The translations under genes were made by a program, and so were the position numbers. DNA of 64,000 nucleotides. It comes from Geobacter sp. DSM 9736. GTDB taxonomy: Bacteria > Desulfobacterota > Desulfuromonadia > Geobacterales > Geobacteraceae. This document shows, in pieces, positions 35,340 to 44,857 of this stretch. Position 1 is the first letter of the stretch; each line of letters begins with the position of its first letter. The notes beneath the pieces are model-generated. The model had not been told where the DNA came from and ran no database searches. It saw only the letters and a program-made list of their open reading frames with translations. The stretch is from positions 3,348,753-3,412,752 of the forward strand of contig NZ_LT896716.1 of NCBI RefSeq assembly GCF_900187405.1, read 5' to 3'.

Positions 35340-36239
35340 ATGGAAAAAGCACATAAACTACAAAAAGCGAGTCAGTTGATCGCAGGGACCACCGATCTTC
35401 CTACCATTCCCATAATTGCGACGAAGGTTCTAGAGTTGCTGGAAAAACCGGATGTCGAGTTGGACGAGGTGGCTGATCTTATTCTCACCGACCAGGTAAT
35501 GGCTGCACGAGTCATAAAAATAGTAAATTCTCCCCTATACCGAACTGCTCAGGAAATCTCATCGGTCAAACGGGCTCTTGTTTTTCTGGGATTTCGTCAC
35601 ATCAGGGAATTGGCGCTTACTTGCTCGTTTCTGGAAGCATTCCAGGGAAAAGACGGAGTGTTCGACATCAGAACCTTCTGGGAGCACTCATTTGGCGTTG
35701 GAGTCGTGTCGAAGCTGATAGCACAACGAGCACGTTACCACGATGTGGAGAAAGCATACCTGGCAGGAATAACGCACGATATCGGCGAGGTCTTTTTCAG
35801 CTACAACATGCAACACGATTTTCAGAAAGTGCTTGATGAGATAAAGGGCCGCCCGCACAAGCTTGTGGAAACAGAGGAGCGCTATTTCGGTACTACTCAT
35901 TGCGAGGTAGGTGAGCTGATAGCCCAGAGCTGGAATTTCCCCCCCCAGTACCAAGAGGTAATCGCCCACCATCATGCTCCGGAAAATGCCACTCTTGAAC
36001 CTACCCTGGTGGCGATCGTAAACCTTGCGGATCTCTTCTGCTCGGTCCGCCAACTCGGGTACGAGGGGAGTGAATGGGTCAGCTTCAATCTGGCGGAAGA
36101 AGGAGCATGGGGAATACTCAAAAATTTTGCTCCGCACATGCGTAACCTCGATGTCGAACGGTTTTGTTACGAACTGGATGATAAGGTGTCCGACATTCGT
36201 GAGCTTGTAAAGTCAGTGTTTGAAGGGATGGAGGTTTAA
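35340..36239 (+). CDS. HDOD-domain protein embedded in the chemotaxis operon
   Basis: The 299-aa protein is a single HDOD domain. The pattern starts LPTIPIIATKVLELLEKPDVEL near residue 20 and includes VKIVNSPLYRT and RALVFLGFRHIRELALTC near 60-95. A degenerate HD core follows (GITHDIGEVFF near 140, VIAHHHAPENATL near 205); these match HD-GYP-like metal residues only in part. HDOD proteins bind partners or signal lipids rather than hydrolyse nucleotides as far as known. Its place between cheR and cheB implies a role in chemotaxis or motility. Confidence 0.9.
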   Translation: MEKAHKLQKASQLIAGTTDLPTIPIIATKVLELLEKPDVELDEVADLILTDQVMAARVIKIVNSPLYRTAQEISSVKRALVFLGFRHIRELALTCSFLEAFQGKDGVFDIRTFWEHSFGVGVVSKLIAQRARYHDVEKAYLAGITHDIGEVFFSYNMQHDFQKVLDEIKGRPHKLVETEERYFGTTHCEVGELIAQSWNFPPQYQEVIAHHHAPENATLEPTLVAIVNLADLFCSVRQLGYEGSEWVSFNLAEEGAWGILKNFAPHMRNLDVERFCYELDDKVSDIRELVKSVFEGMEV

Positions 36240-36246
36240 CAGCTCG

Positions 36247-37323
36247 ATGATTCCTTCACAGGGTAGAAAAATCAGGGTCCTAATTGTTGATGACTCCTCT
36301 TTTATGCGTATGGCTATCAGGGGTATACTTTCACGCGATCCGGAGATTGAGATAGTGGGAAGTGCTGCTGATGGTGTCGAGGGCGTTCAGCGCGCAATCG
36401 AGCTGAAGCCCGACATCATTACCATGGACGTTGAAATGCCTCGTCTTGATGGAATAGCCGCATTGAAGCAGATAATGGTCAAAGCGCCCACTCGGGTTTT
36501 AATGGTCTCCACACTGACCAACGAAGGGGCTAGAGCCACTTTCGACGCACTTGAAGCCGGAGCGGTTGACTATATCCCTAAAAATGTTACAGACTCGGCG
36601 GACGCCCAGAAAGTCTTTCGCGAGGAGTTGCTGAGAAAGGTGAAGGGTGCGGTTGTTTCGGTTGCCAGGACAGTCTTGCCGGTTACTGCTCGGATTACTG
36701 CGCCGCCTGTTGCCCGTGTTACCAAATCCCGTTTTGCACAGCATAAGATAAATTATGTCGGAATAGGTGCTTCAACAGGTGGTCCCGTGGCCCTTCAGGA
36801 GGTTCTGTCGCGCATACCAGCTACTTTTCCTTACGGAATAATGGTTGCCATCCATATGCCCAAGGCATTTACCGGTCCGTATGCGGAGCGCCTCAACGCC
36901 AAGTGCTCGCTCTCGATCAAGGAAGCGGCCGATGGCGATGTTCTCAAGCCGGGACAGGTATTGGTCGCACCCGGAGGACGGCACACCTCACTTGTGAGGC
37001 ATGGAGCCGGCGTAACGGTAAAGACCTCCCCGACAACGGATTACCCCAAATATGTATACATCCCTTCGGTGGATCTGATGATGACCTCTCTTGCAGAGGC
37101 ATGTAGCGGCTCAATGCTGGGTGTGATACTTACAGGAATGGGAAACGACGGGTTCAAAGGGATGCAGTTTCTAAAGACCAAGGGAGGGATTACTATCGTT
37201 CAGGATGAGGCTACCTCGACCATTTATGGGATGCCAAAGAGTTGTGTGGAAGGGGGGGTTGCAGATGAGATTCTTCCCTTGACGGAGATAGGGTTCGAGA
37301 TTGCCCGCGTTGCCGGCACCTGA
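36247..37323 (+). CDS. cheB: Chemotaxis response regulator methylesterase CheB
   Basis: CheB removes methyl groups from receptors, or deamidates glutamines, when phosphorylated by CheA. The 358-aa protein has an N-terminal receiver domain (LIVDDSSFMR, phosphate acceptor in ITMDVEMPRLDG near 60). The C-terminal esterase domain has catalytic Ser in GASTGGPVAL, His in AIHMPKAFTGPYAERLN and Asp in GMGNDGFKGM. ATG 36247 is preferred; TTG 36220 would overlap the HDOD gene. It is the last gene of the che operon. Confidence 0.94.
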   Translation: MIPSQGRKIRVLIVDDSSFMRMAIRGILSRDPEIEIVGSAADGVEGVQRAIELKPDIITMDVEMPRLDGIAALKQIMVKAPTRVLMVSTLTNEGARATFDALEAGAVDYIPKNVTDSADAQKVFREELLRKVKGAVVSVARTVLPVTARITAPPVARVTKSRFAQHKINYVGIGASTGGPVALQEVLSRIPATFPYGIMVAIHMPKAFTGPYAERLNAKCSLSIKEAADGDVLKPGQVLVAPGGRHTSLVRHGAGVTVKTSPTTDYPKYVYIPSVDLMMTSLAEACSGSMLGVILTGMGNDGFKGMQFLKTKGGITIVQDEATSTIYGMPKSCVEGGVADEILPLTEIGFEIARVAGT

Positions 37324-37721
37324 TCAACGGGTGGCGGTAACCTTAATTCCGCCACGTTCCACCACAGCCCTGCATGAGGAGAAGCCGGACCGCTTAAGTC
37401 GGAATAGTAGAAAAACAGCTCCTACCGGCAAGCAGCGTGGGAAAAATATCTCGAGATTCCCATTGGGTTGAAGAGCCCTTGCCATGTCAGTAACAATGAA
37501 AACAATCTCTTCGGAAGTTTTGCATTCCACAGACAATTGATGTATGTCTCGATTCAGTGCACCAGGAAACACACCTCCGACCCGATTTCCCAAGACGGAG
37601 CAGCAAACCAGCAAGAGTGTTCTCGATAACCGGCTCTCCAGCAACACCAACCTTGGCAGATTCACACCTGCTCCTTTACTTCACCCTTGTTATTATCTGT
37701 TCTCCCGCGTAGATTCACATC
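37324..37721. other. Intergenic stretch after cheB
   Basis: These 398 bases hold a 113-codon minus-strand frame (37324-37665) without a ribosome site, recognisable family or coding-like composition. I see no clear terminator for cheB and no strong promoter for the methyltransferase gene downstream. Confidence 0.4.
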
Positions 37722-38819
37722 ATGCATCAAACAGAACTCACTTTCCAGGCTGATTTTTCATCCCTGACATTCCGGCAGAATATTGGCAAGCTCCTGAAGA
37801 GCGGCACCTTAGGCGACAAAACACTTCACCGCTGGGTTGAGCGGCTTCAGGAGCGGTTTGATGAATACTGTTCCGTTTACCCGTATGGTTTATGGGGGCC
37901 TGGATTGGTGCCTACTCGTGAGATGAGTGCGCTGACCGATCTCTATCTTCCTATTGTAGAGATACACCAAGCTTTCCATTGTCTATGCCGCAAAGCGCTG
38001 GCGATTTCGCCCTCAGAAGCGCTCCCGCTTTTCAATTACGCCCGTTCCTGGCTAGACATTCTTCCGCGCCTCCCTGAGCAACTCCAGATAAATAATCCCG
38101 CAAAGTTGCTCAGGCAATTGCTGAAGGAAGATGCAATACGGGAATCCCTTCTTTTTGGAACCTTTCTGCCCCGCCGCCATGGAGGTAGTTTTCTCAGGTA
38201 CCCGGGTCAGTATGACGTATTGAGAAAGTGGCTTGAGGATAATCGCAAGAGAATCTCTACGGGGCTACAATGTCTTGATGCTGCCTGTGGCTCGGGGGAG
38301 TGTACCTATCGACTTGCGGCTTTTCTTCTTGAGATGGGTTTTTCTGAAGATTCACTGAGGGTGCACGGTGTTTCGGTCGAGCCACTGGAGGTATTCGCGG
38401 CGGCGCATGCATACTTTCCGCACGACCTGCTCAAGCAGATTTCCTATCGCCAATGGCTCGAGCAGCATGGGGCGACGCTTTGGGGGAGGAGATGCGTTAC
38501 TTTTGCAGCCGGAGACATTACCTCACAGGATACCGTAAGTGCTGAGGCCTACGATATTATCCTATGTAACGGACTGTTGGGAGGGCCGATGCTAAGCGAC
38601 TCAGACTTGACTAAAGCGATAGCTGCACTGGCAGCCGGACTAAAAAAAGGAGGGATCCTTATGGCTGCGGACAGGTTTCATTGCGGATGGAAGAAAAAAA
38701 CCTCTTTCCAGCAATTGACGGAATTATTTCAGGAAAAAGGTTTGACATCCATACCTTCGGATGAAGGGATTGCTGTGATTAGAGAGTATCGAAGTGGTGC
38801 TGCCGCTTCACATACCTGA
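37722..38819 (+). CDS. CheR-like class I methyltransferase
   Basis: The 365-aa protein has an all-helical N-terminal half (about residues 1-170) and a C-terminal SAM-binding Rossmann domain. That domain has CLDAACGSGECTYRLA near residue 184, GVSVEPLEV near 222 and YDIILCNGLLGG near 280. The last resembles the CheR FCANVLIYF motif in place and shape. The aromatic and arginine residues of true CheR are not obvious, so the substrate may differ. It follows the che operon by 398 bases and ends back to back with fabH. Confidence 0.7.
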   Translation: MHQTELTFQADFSSLTFRQNIGKLLKSGTLGDKTLHRWVERLQERFDEYCSVYPYGLWGPGLVPTREMSALTDLYLPIVEIHQAFHCLCRKALAISPSEALPLFNYARSWLDILPRLPEQLQINNPAKLLRQLLKEDAIRESLLFGTFLPRRHGGSFLRYPGQYDVLRKWLEDNRKRISTGLQCLDAACGSGECTYRLAAFLLEMGFSEDSLRVHGVSVEPLEVFAAAHAYFPHDLLKQISYRQWLEQHGATLWGRRCVTFAAGDITSQDTVSAEAYDIILCNGLLGGPMLSDSDLTKAIAALAAGLKKGGILMAADRFHCGWKKKTSFQQLTELFQEKGLTSIPSDEGIAVIREYRSGAAASHT

Positions 38820-39800
38820 TCAGAACCTGATAAGCATTCCTCCCCAGGAGAGCCCCCCCCCGAAGCCCATCATAAGGACCAGGTGCCCTTTCCTGATCTT
38901 GCCGTTACGCAAGTTTTCATCAAGTGCGAGTCCGACTGAGGCCGCGGCAGTGTTGCCGAAACGATCTAGGTTCAGCAGGAACCGCTCCTTGGGTATTCCC
39001 GTCTTTTTCGAAATGAAATCAATGATCCGCACATTGGCTTGATGCGGAATTATATAGTCCAGCTCATTCGGATTTATTTCCGCCCTTTGGGTTACTTCCG
39101 CAATTATTTTCGGAATGACGTCAGTAGCAAAAACAAAGACGCTTTTTCCAGCCATTTTGAAGGTATTTTCTCTAGCAGCTATTGTTTCCGGTGTGACAGG
39201 TGCGCGTGAGCCAGATGAGGGTACCTGGATCAGTTCCCAGCCGTTGCCGTCACTACGGATGAGGCTTTGAAGAATGCCTGTCTTCTCCTGCGTTGCTCCT
39301 AGTATCATGGCTCCTGCGCCGTCACCGAACAGCGGGCAGGTGGTTTTGTCCTGGAAATCTAGGATCTTCGAATAGGTATCAGCCCCAATCACTAGAATTT
39401 TTTTGTATTTACCGGATTTGATGAAGTTGTCCGCCGTTTCCACGGCATATACAAAGCTGCTGCAAACCGCATTCATGTCAAAAGCGAAGGCATTCTTGGC
39501 GCCTATATTTTTTTGAACCATACATGCAGTGGAGGGGAGGATCATGTCTGCTGTTGAGGTCCCAACGATTATGCAGTCCAGCTCCTCCGGGCTGATATTT
39601 CCGGTTTCCAGGGCCTTCCGGGCAGCTACGGTGGCCAGATCAGACGTTGCGACATCTTCTGTCACAAACCGACGCTCACGGATGCCGGTCCTGGAAAAAA
39701 TCCACTCATCAGCATCTTCCACAAGATAACTGAAGAAATCATTTCCAACCACTCTCTCGGGAATTCCGCTGCCTGTAGCGAGAACCTGGGAATACAACAT
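38820..39800 (-). CDS. fabH: 3-oxoacyl-ACP synthase III
   Basis: KAS III condenses acetyl-CoA or another acyl-CoA with malonyl-ACP to start fatty acid synthesis. The 326-aa protein shows the catalytic triad: Cys in AVCSSFVYA near residue 113, His in PHQANVRII near 250 and Asn in RFGNTAAASV near 280. GDGAGAMILG near 163 is also typical. Its stop abuts that of the converging methyltransferase with no spacer. It is 5 kb from the accessory lipid locus, which has no initiating synthase of its own; supply of starter units is conceivable but unproven. Confidence 0.9.
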   Translation of the reverse strand: MLYSQVLATGSGIPERVVGNDFFSYLVEDADEWIFSRTGIRERRFVTEDVATSDLATVAARKALETGNISPEELDCIIVGTSTADMILPSTACMVQKNIGAKNAFAFDMNAVCSSFVYAVETADNFIKSGKYKKILVIGADTYSKILDFQDKTTCPLFGDGAGAMILGATQEKTGILQSLIRSDGNGWELIQVPSSGSRAPVTPETIAARENTFKMAGKSVFVFATDVIPKIIAEVTQRAEINPNELDYIIPHQANVRIIDFISKKTGIPKERFLLNLDRFGNTAAASVGLALDENLRNGKIRKGHLVLMMGFGGGLSWGGMLIRF

Positions 39801-39966
39801 ATGCGCCCTCGATTTTCTTTTGCCTTGGATCGCCGTTTACTGAGAATTAAGCGACGTGTCTTCAAAGACTGTTGAATTTAATGCAGATTCGCAATTATTT
39901 TTACTGTAGCTGAAATATAACGTTATTTTATGGCACACGTGCTCTTGTTTGTCAAAGCAATTCGGC

Positions 39967-40287
39967 CTATTCAAAACTCTTTCGACTTCGTGCGGCGTCA
40001 ACCACGCCGAAGAGCCACAAGCCGACGAAAGAAGCAAGGATCCACCTGCCGGCAGGTGCCAGTTTTTGAAGCTGTTCCAGGAGTTCGGTGCTGGAGAGGG
40101 TGCCGGAGAGATGGGACATTACAAGAGTGGGGCCAACGGCTTTAAGGATGAGGAATAGTGAGGCCAGAACAAAGAGATTTACCAGCAGAATCAAAATGAT
40201 GCCCTTGCCTCTTTCTCCTTTATAAAGCTGGCCAAGTCCGGGAAGCACTAGTGCCGAGAGAAGCACTGCCTTCATATTGAATTTCAT
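39967..40287 (-). CDS. Small membrane protein with TM2-like motif
   Basis: This 106-aa protein has an N-terminal segment LPGLGQLYKGERGKGIILILL. The GxGQxYxGexxkGxxL pattern is known from TM2 and DUF5683-type small membrane proteins. A second pair of hydrophobic stretches lies near residues 30-50 and 80-95. The function is unknown. Confidence 0.7.
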   Translation of the reverse strand: MKFNMKAVLLSALVLPGLGQLYKGERGKGIILILLVNLFVLASLFLILKAVGPTLVMSHLSGTLSSTELLEQLQKLAPAGRWILASFVGLWLFGVVDAARSRKSFE

Positions 40288-40396
40288 TTTTCACCTGTCG
40301 GGGTGGGGCTATACTCTCTGCTCGGAAGCAGGAGGCCGTTCGATACTATCGCAACGGCAAAATCTTTGTCAAACCAATACTACTCCTTTCCCCCTG

Positions 40397-40425
40397 TTGA
40401 CTTTAAGACGTGCGGTGGCTACTAT
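40397..40425 (+). promoter_or_regulatory. Sigma-70-type promoter of radA
   Basis: TTGACT (40397-40402) and TACTAT (40420-40425) are separated by the ideal 17 bases. Transcription would start about 20 bases before the radA start codon. Confidence 0.6.
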
Positions 40426-40451
40426 CCCATCGAAGATCGGAGGAGAAATTT

Positions 40452-41795
40452 TTGAAATTAAAAACGATTTTTACCTGCCAGAAGTGCGGCTATCAGTCTC
40501 CCAAGTGGTTGGGAAAGTGCCCGGACTGCAACGAGTGGAATACACTTGTGGAAGAGATCCCGGCCCGGGCAGTAAGCACTGAAAGCGGTGCCGTAGCAGT
40601 TCCGCTATCCATCAACGCCGTTACAGTAACCGACGAGCTTAGAATTTCCTGCGGAATATCGGAGTTTGATCGTGTTCTCGGGGGTGGGCTTGTAGCTGGT
40701 TCGCTGGTGCTGATAGGTGGAGATCCCGGCATAGGGAAATCCACAATCCTACTGCAGGTGATGAATTACCTTGCCGCAAACGCTGGTCCTGTCCTTTATG
40801 TTTCGGGTGAGGAGTCCGCGCAGCAGATAAGCCTTCGCGGAGCGAGGATGGGGATATCTCATGCAAACCTGCTCCTTCTGCCAGAGACTTCTCTTGAGAA
40901 AGTAATGGGGCAGGTTCATTCCCTAAAGCCGCATGTTCTTGTTGTCGATTCCGTCCAGACTACATTCACTTCTGCGCTCGAGTCTGCACCGGGGAGCGTG
41001 AGCCAGGTGCGGGAGTGTGCAGGACGACTCATGATGCTTGCAAAAGGTCTCGGGGTTCCAGTGTTCCTGGTAGGTCACGTGACAAAAGAAGGTTCCATCG
41101 CCGGACCTCGTGTCCTCGAACACATGGTCGACACGGTGCTCTATTTCGAGGGGGACGCAGGACATTCATTCCGAATACTGCGAGCGGTAAAAAACAGATT
41201 TGGTTCAACTAACGAGATCGGAATCTTTGAAATGAAGGAGACAGGGCTAGCGGAGGTTGCTAATCCTTCCGAACTTTTTCTTTCTGAGCGCCCTATAGGG
41301 GTTTCAGGATCAGTCGTAGTTACAAGCATCGAAGGTAGCCGTCCCCTCCTCGTTGAACTGCAGGCTCTAGTCACCGGATCGCCTTTCGGGACACCAAGGC
41401 GGACAACGATCGGAATCGATCATAACAGGCTTGCGCTCCTGGTGGCGGTGCTTGAGAAGAAGGTTGGACTTAGTCTTGGGGGGCAGGATATTTTTGTTAA
41501 CGTGGCGGGAGGGGTAAGACTTAATGAGCCTTCTGCCGACCTGGGGATTGTCGCCGCTGTTGCGTCCAGCCATCTGGACAAGATCGTCCAGCCGCAGACA
41601 TTGCTGATAGGCGAAGTCGGACTGGCTGGAGAGGTGAGAGCAGTTACACAACCCGAGTTGAGGGTTAAGGAGGCGGCGAAGCTCGGTTTCAAGCGTTGTA
41701 TTCTTCCTGCCGGAAATGTGAAGCAGGTATCGGAAGGAGGCATGGACCTGAGAGGAGTTCGGTCGGTAGAAGAGATGTTGGAGAACCTTTTTTGA
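40452..41795 (+). CDS. radA: DNA repair protein RadA
   Basis: RadA promotes branch migration during recombination. The 447-aa protein has the N-terminal zinc finger CQKCGYQSPKWLGKCPDC near residue 9 and Walker A GGDPGIGKST near 90. The RadA-specific KNRFGSTNEIG near 245 and a C-terminal Lon-protease-like domain follow. Translation starts at TTG 40452, six bases after GGAGGAG; the first ATG upstream (40410) lacks a site and falls within the promoter region. Confidence 0.94.
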   Translation: MKLKTIFTCQKCGYQSPKWLGKCPDCNEWNTLVEEIPARAVSTESGAVAVPLSINAVTVTDELRISCGISEFDRVLGGGLVAGSLVLIGGDPGIGKSTILLQVMNYLAANAGPVLYVSGEESAQQISLRGARMGISHANLLLLPETSLEKVMGQVHSLKPHVLVVDSVQTTFTSALESAPGSVSQVRECAGRLMMLAKGLGVPVFLVGHVTKEGSIAGPRVLEHMVDTVLYFEGDAGHSFRILRAVKNRFGSTNEIGIFEMKETGLAEVANPSELFLSERPIGVSGSVVVTSIEGSRPLLVELQALVTGSPFGTPRRTTIGIDHNRLALLVAVLEKKVGLSLGGQDIFVNVAGGVRLNEPSADLGIVAAVASSHLDKIVQPQTLLIGEVGLAGEVRAVTQPELRVKEAAKLGFKRCILPAGNVKQVSEGGMDLRGVRSVEEMLENLF

Positions 41796-41890
41796 TGACT
41801 GATCCAGTCCTAAATATTGAGAATTTGCTTTACTTGGGATAAAAAATCACTTTTAATAGTACGTCTCTTTACATTTACACGGAGTGGCTA

Positions 41891-42247
41891 ATGGAACCGG
41901 AAAAGTTAGAGTATTTCAGGGGCATTCTTCAGGAGGAGATGAGGATGCTTCTTGAGGAGGCTGGTAAAACAGTCTCAGAGATGACAGCTGATAATATGAA
42001 TTTTCCCGATCCTACCGACCGGGCGACTCAGGAGTCAGACAGGAATTTTGAGCTTCGGATCCGGGACAGGGAGCGAAAGCTTATCAACAAGATCAAAGAG
42101 GCCCTGGAGAGGATTGATGACGGAACTTTCGGCATCTGTGAGTTATGCGGCGAGGAGATCAGCGAAGGAAGACTTAAGGCAAGGGCCGTGACGACACTCT
42201 GTATCGACTGTAAAATTGAAGAGGAACGAAAAGAAAAGTTCCGCTAA
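41891..42247 (+). CDS. DksA/TraR-family zinc-finger transcription factor
   Basis: The 118-aa protein has a predicted coiled-coil N-terminal part (residues 1-75). The C-terminal zinc finger is CELCGEEISEGRLKARAVTTLCIDC (paired CxxC motifs near 84 and 105), the DksA arrangement with all four cysteines. DksA binds in the RNA polymerase secondary channel and works with ppGpp. At 118 aa it is shorter than E. coli DksA (151 aa), as is common in deltaproteobacteria. ATG 41891 follows GGAG. Confidence 0.88.
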   Translation: MEPEKLEYFRGILQEEMRMLLEEAGKTVSEMTADNMNFPDPTDRATQESDRNFELRIRDRERKLINKIKEALERIDDGTFGICELCGEEISEGRLKARAVTTLCIDCKIEEERKEKFR

Positions 42248-42294
42248 GCTTAAAGCACCAACTTTCGCCCATCCCCCTGCGCTCCGGAGCTTTG

Positions 42295-44634
42295 ATGGCT
42301 GTTCAGGACAGATATAACCTGCTGAGCAGGGTGGTACGAATAGCCAATTCCGCCAGACTTTCCTATCCCGCGCGCCTCAAATCCCTTGTGGAATTTCTTT
42401 CCCAGTACTTTCAATTTCCTTCCCTTTCTCTCTACATCCTGGATAAGGAGCATCGTTACCTTGTAAACAAGGTTACATCAGGATTTCCCCGCTCTGTCGC
42501 TGATTGTCGTATTCCACTTGGAGAGGGCATTGCAGGCCGATGTGCCGGTGAAAGCACTCTGCTGATAATGGCAGAGTCGCAATCCCATGAGGATGAATCC
42601 CGGCACGGCGATCCACTTGTGGCAGCAGTGCCGGTGCGGGAGGAAGGAGTCCTGTGGGGGGTCCTGACTTTTGGGCTTCAGAGCGCGGCTGAGTTCAGGG
42701 ATGAAGACGTTGAGGCATTGCAGGACGCCCTTGTGGTGATGGCAGGGCTTATCCACGGCGTGCGCAACGCGGAGAATTCCGACAGCAGGATACGTAACCT
42801 TACGACGCTCAATCAGCTAGGCCAGCTGCTGAACAGGTCGATTCCTCTCCCTTCGCTGGTTCCGTTGGTTCTTGATACCTGCTGTGAGTTCACAGAGGCT
42901 TGTTGCATCGTGCTGCGACTTCTCCCCGAAAGCGGGATGCCTGCCGGAAGTTATCGGAAGTGCAGCCGTGGAATAAGCCAGTTACTTCCTTCTTTGCTCG
43001 ACATAGAAGAGGCTGCGTCCAGACGGGTCGTGAATGACATGGTCCCGCTGCTTGTGTGCGATATCATAGATGAAGCGGACCTGCCTCCTTCTTACGTCAC
43101 TGTCCCCCTTAAATTCGAGGAGAAAATGCTGGGGACGCTGACCTTCTTCGGCAAGAGGCAGGAACATCGGCAATACGTCAACTATGATGAGGAGGACAGA
43201 GAACTTTTAGAAAGCATCGGGATGCTGATATCGAATGCCTTTGCGGGAGCAACGCATTATCAGCAGCTTGTCTCCCTTTCGGAAGAGAACGAAAAAAAGC
43301 TGAAGGAAGGTTTTCTTCTCTATCGGATCAGCAATACCATGTTGTCTACCATCCGTCTCAACAAGCTCATCCACCTCATCCTTACAGCCCTTACATCCGG
43401 GCTAAATCCATTTTTCGACCGTGCGATGCTGTTTCTGATCAACGAACGAGCAGGCATAATGCAGGGAATGCTGGGAGTAACACGTGAAACGGCCCAAGGA
43501 CTCCTCAATCCTGTGAGCGATCTTGAGGATATCCAGGCGAGCAGGTGGGATATTTCCGAGGAGGCAATGGCATGGCAGAGAGATTCGGAATTCAGCAGTC
43601 TTGTGCGAGCCAGTCGTCTTGAGCTGAACCGTGCTCTAAACGTTGCTTCTCGCGCTGTGCTCGACAAGAAGCCTATTTTCGTGCCTGATGTCACGAAGGA
43701 AAAGCGGGTCGATAGGGATTTCATCCAGCGTTTTTCCATTAAGTCATTTGCGGTTGCGCCGCTTATGGCAAAGGATCAAGTAGTAGGTGTCGTGATTGTG
43801 GATAATGCCTTAGGCGGCAGGGAGATCAGCCGTGACGACCTGCGCTTTCTGCAGCTCTTTACTAATCAAGCGGGGATGGCCATAGAGAACTCGATGCTTT
43901 ATAACCGCATTGAAGATACGAACCGAAATTTGAGGGAGGCCCAGGAACGTCTTATTCAGGGCGAGAGGCTCGCAACTATCGGGGAAATGGCGGCTGGCAT
44001 AGCTCATGAGCTGAAAAGCCCGCTGGTTTCAATCGGAGGGTTTGCGCGGCGACTTGAAAGGAAGCTTCCTGCCGGATCGGTTGAGCTTGAATATGCGGAT
44101 ACGATAGTTCGGGAGGTCCAGCGTCTTGAGAAGATGCTAAATGACATCCTGTCATTCACTAAGAAGACAACAATCTGTTATACCCACTGCAACATAACTG
44201 ACATCATCGAAGAGTGCTTGGCCATCGTCGCCATGGCTTTCGAAGAATTTAATATAAAGGTGATTAAGCAGTATCCGAGGAGGGTGATTGTATTTCTCGG
44301 AGACTGCCAGCAATTAAAGCAGGTTTTTCTCAATCTCTTCATAAATGCACAGGAGGCAATGAAGAGTGGCGGCACGCTAAAAATTTCAGTGTCATCGGCG
44401 ACTCTCAACGGTGCATCGGCTGTGTCGGTCAAAATTACCGACTCAGGGGGGGGGATTGCGTTGGAGGCCCTCCACAACATCTTCAATCCGTTCTATACGA
44501 CTAAGGAGACAGGTACAGGACTTGGGCTTCCAATTGCCAATCGCATTGTCACGAACCATGGAGGGAAAATTCAGGTCAATAACAAGGTGGGGATAGGTGT
44601 GGAATTCAACATCATTCTCCCGCGTAACATCTGA
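42295..44634 (+). CDS. GAF-domain sensor histidine kinase
   Basis: This 779-aa soluble-looking kinase appears to have three GAF domains (about residues 20-160, 180-325 and 345-540). A short coiled coil, EDTNRNLREAQERLIQGERLATIGEM, leads into the HisKA domain with phospho-histidine in GIAHELKSPL near 571. The ATPase domain carries LFINAQEAM, DSGGGI and GTGLGLPI. No transmembrane segment is apparent, so it senses an internal signal. No response regulator lies adjacent. ATG 42295 follows GGAG. Confidence 0.92.
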   Translation: MAVQDRYNLLSRVVRIANSARLSYPARLKSLVEFLSQYFQFPSLSLYILDKEHRYLVNKVTSGFPRSVADCRIPLGEGIAGRCAGESTLLIMAESQSHEDESRHGDPLVAAVPVREEGVLWGVLTFGLQSAAEFRDEDVEALQDALVVMAGLIHGVRNAENSDSRIRNLTTLNQLGQLLNRSIPLPSLVPLVLDTCCEFTEACCIVLRLLPESGMPAGSYRKCSRGISQLLPSLLDIEEAASRRVVNDMVPLLVCDIIDEADLPPSYVTVPLKFEEKMLGTLTFFGKRQEHRQYVNYDEEDRELLESIGMLISNAFAGATHYQQLVSLSEENEKKLKEGFLLYRISNTMLSTIRLNKLIHLILTALTSGLNPFFDRAMLFLINERAGIMQGMLGVTRETAQGLLNPVSDLEDIQASRWDISEEAMAWQRDSEFSSLVRASRLELNRALNVASRAVLDKKPIFVPDVTKEKRVDRDFIQRFSIKSFAVAPLMAKDQVVGVVIVDNALGGREISRDDLRFLQLFTNQAGMAIENSMLYNRIEDTNRNLREAQERLIQGERLATIGEMAAGIAHELKSPLVSIGGFARRLERKLPAGSVELEYADTIVREVQRLEKMLNDILSFTKKTTICYTHCNITDIIEECLAIVAMAFEEFNIKVIKQYPRRVIVFLGDCQQLKQVFLNLFINAQEAMKSGGTLKISVSSATLNGASAVSVKITDSGGGIALEALHNIFNPFYTTKETGTGLGLPIANRIVTNHGGKIQVNNKVGIGVEFNIILPRNI

Positions 44635-44647
44635 TGCCAATTTTTGC

Positions 44648-44677
44648 TTTTCAATCTGGTTTCGTTTGCGGTATAAG
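44648..44677 (+). promoter_or_regulatory. Probable tRNA promoter
   Basis: TATAAG (44672-44677) lies 39 bases before the tRNA, with a weak TTTTCA -35 box (44648-44653) at 18-base spacing. A GGGGAGTCGGGG stretch just downstream is GC-rich, resembling a stringent-type discriminator. Confidence 0.35.
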
Positions 44678-44715
44678 TACGGGGAGTCGGGGAAGATAGA
44701 TTTATGTTAATTATT

Positions 44716-44791
44716 GGGGATGTAGCTCAGCTGGGAGAGCGATGCGTTCGCAACGCATAGGTCGACGGTTCGATCCCGTTCATCTCCACCA
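44716..44791 (+). tRNA. tRNA-Ala (anticodon CGC)
   Basis: This complete 76-base cloverleaf includes encoded CCA. The acceptor stem GGGGATG/CATCTCC contains the G3-U70 pair that identifies alanine tRNAs. The D stem is GCTC/GAGC, the anticodon arm ATGCG-TTCGCAA-CGCAT with anticodon CGC, and the T arm GACGG-TTCGATC-CCGTT. It reads GCG codons. Confidence 0.96.
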
Positions 44792-44800
44792 TCAACAGAA

Positions 44801-44824
44801 AGGGGGCAAGGAAGCCCCCTTTTT
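44801..44824 (+). terminator. Terminator after tRNA-Ala
   Basis: AGGGGGC (44801-44807) pairs with GCCCCCT (44814-44820) around a six-base loop, followed by TTTT. It separates the tRNA from the accessory locus that starts 34 bases later. Confidence 0.85.
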
Positions 44825-44857
44825 CTATTGCACGATGTTCAGCGCAGGAAGCGGTCA

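Noticed and set aside
37324-37665. 113-codon minus-strand frame after cheB
   Set aside because: It has no ribosome site and no recognisable domain, and its composition does not look like the surrounding genes.
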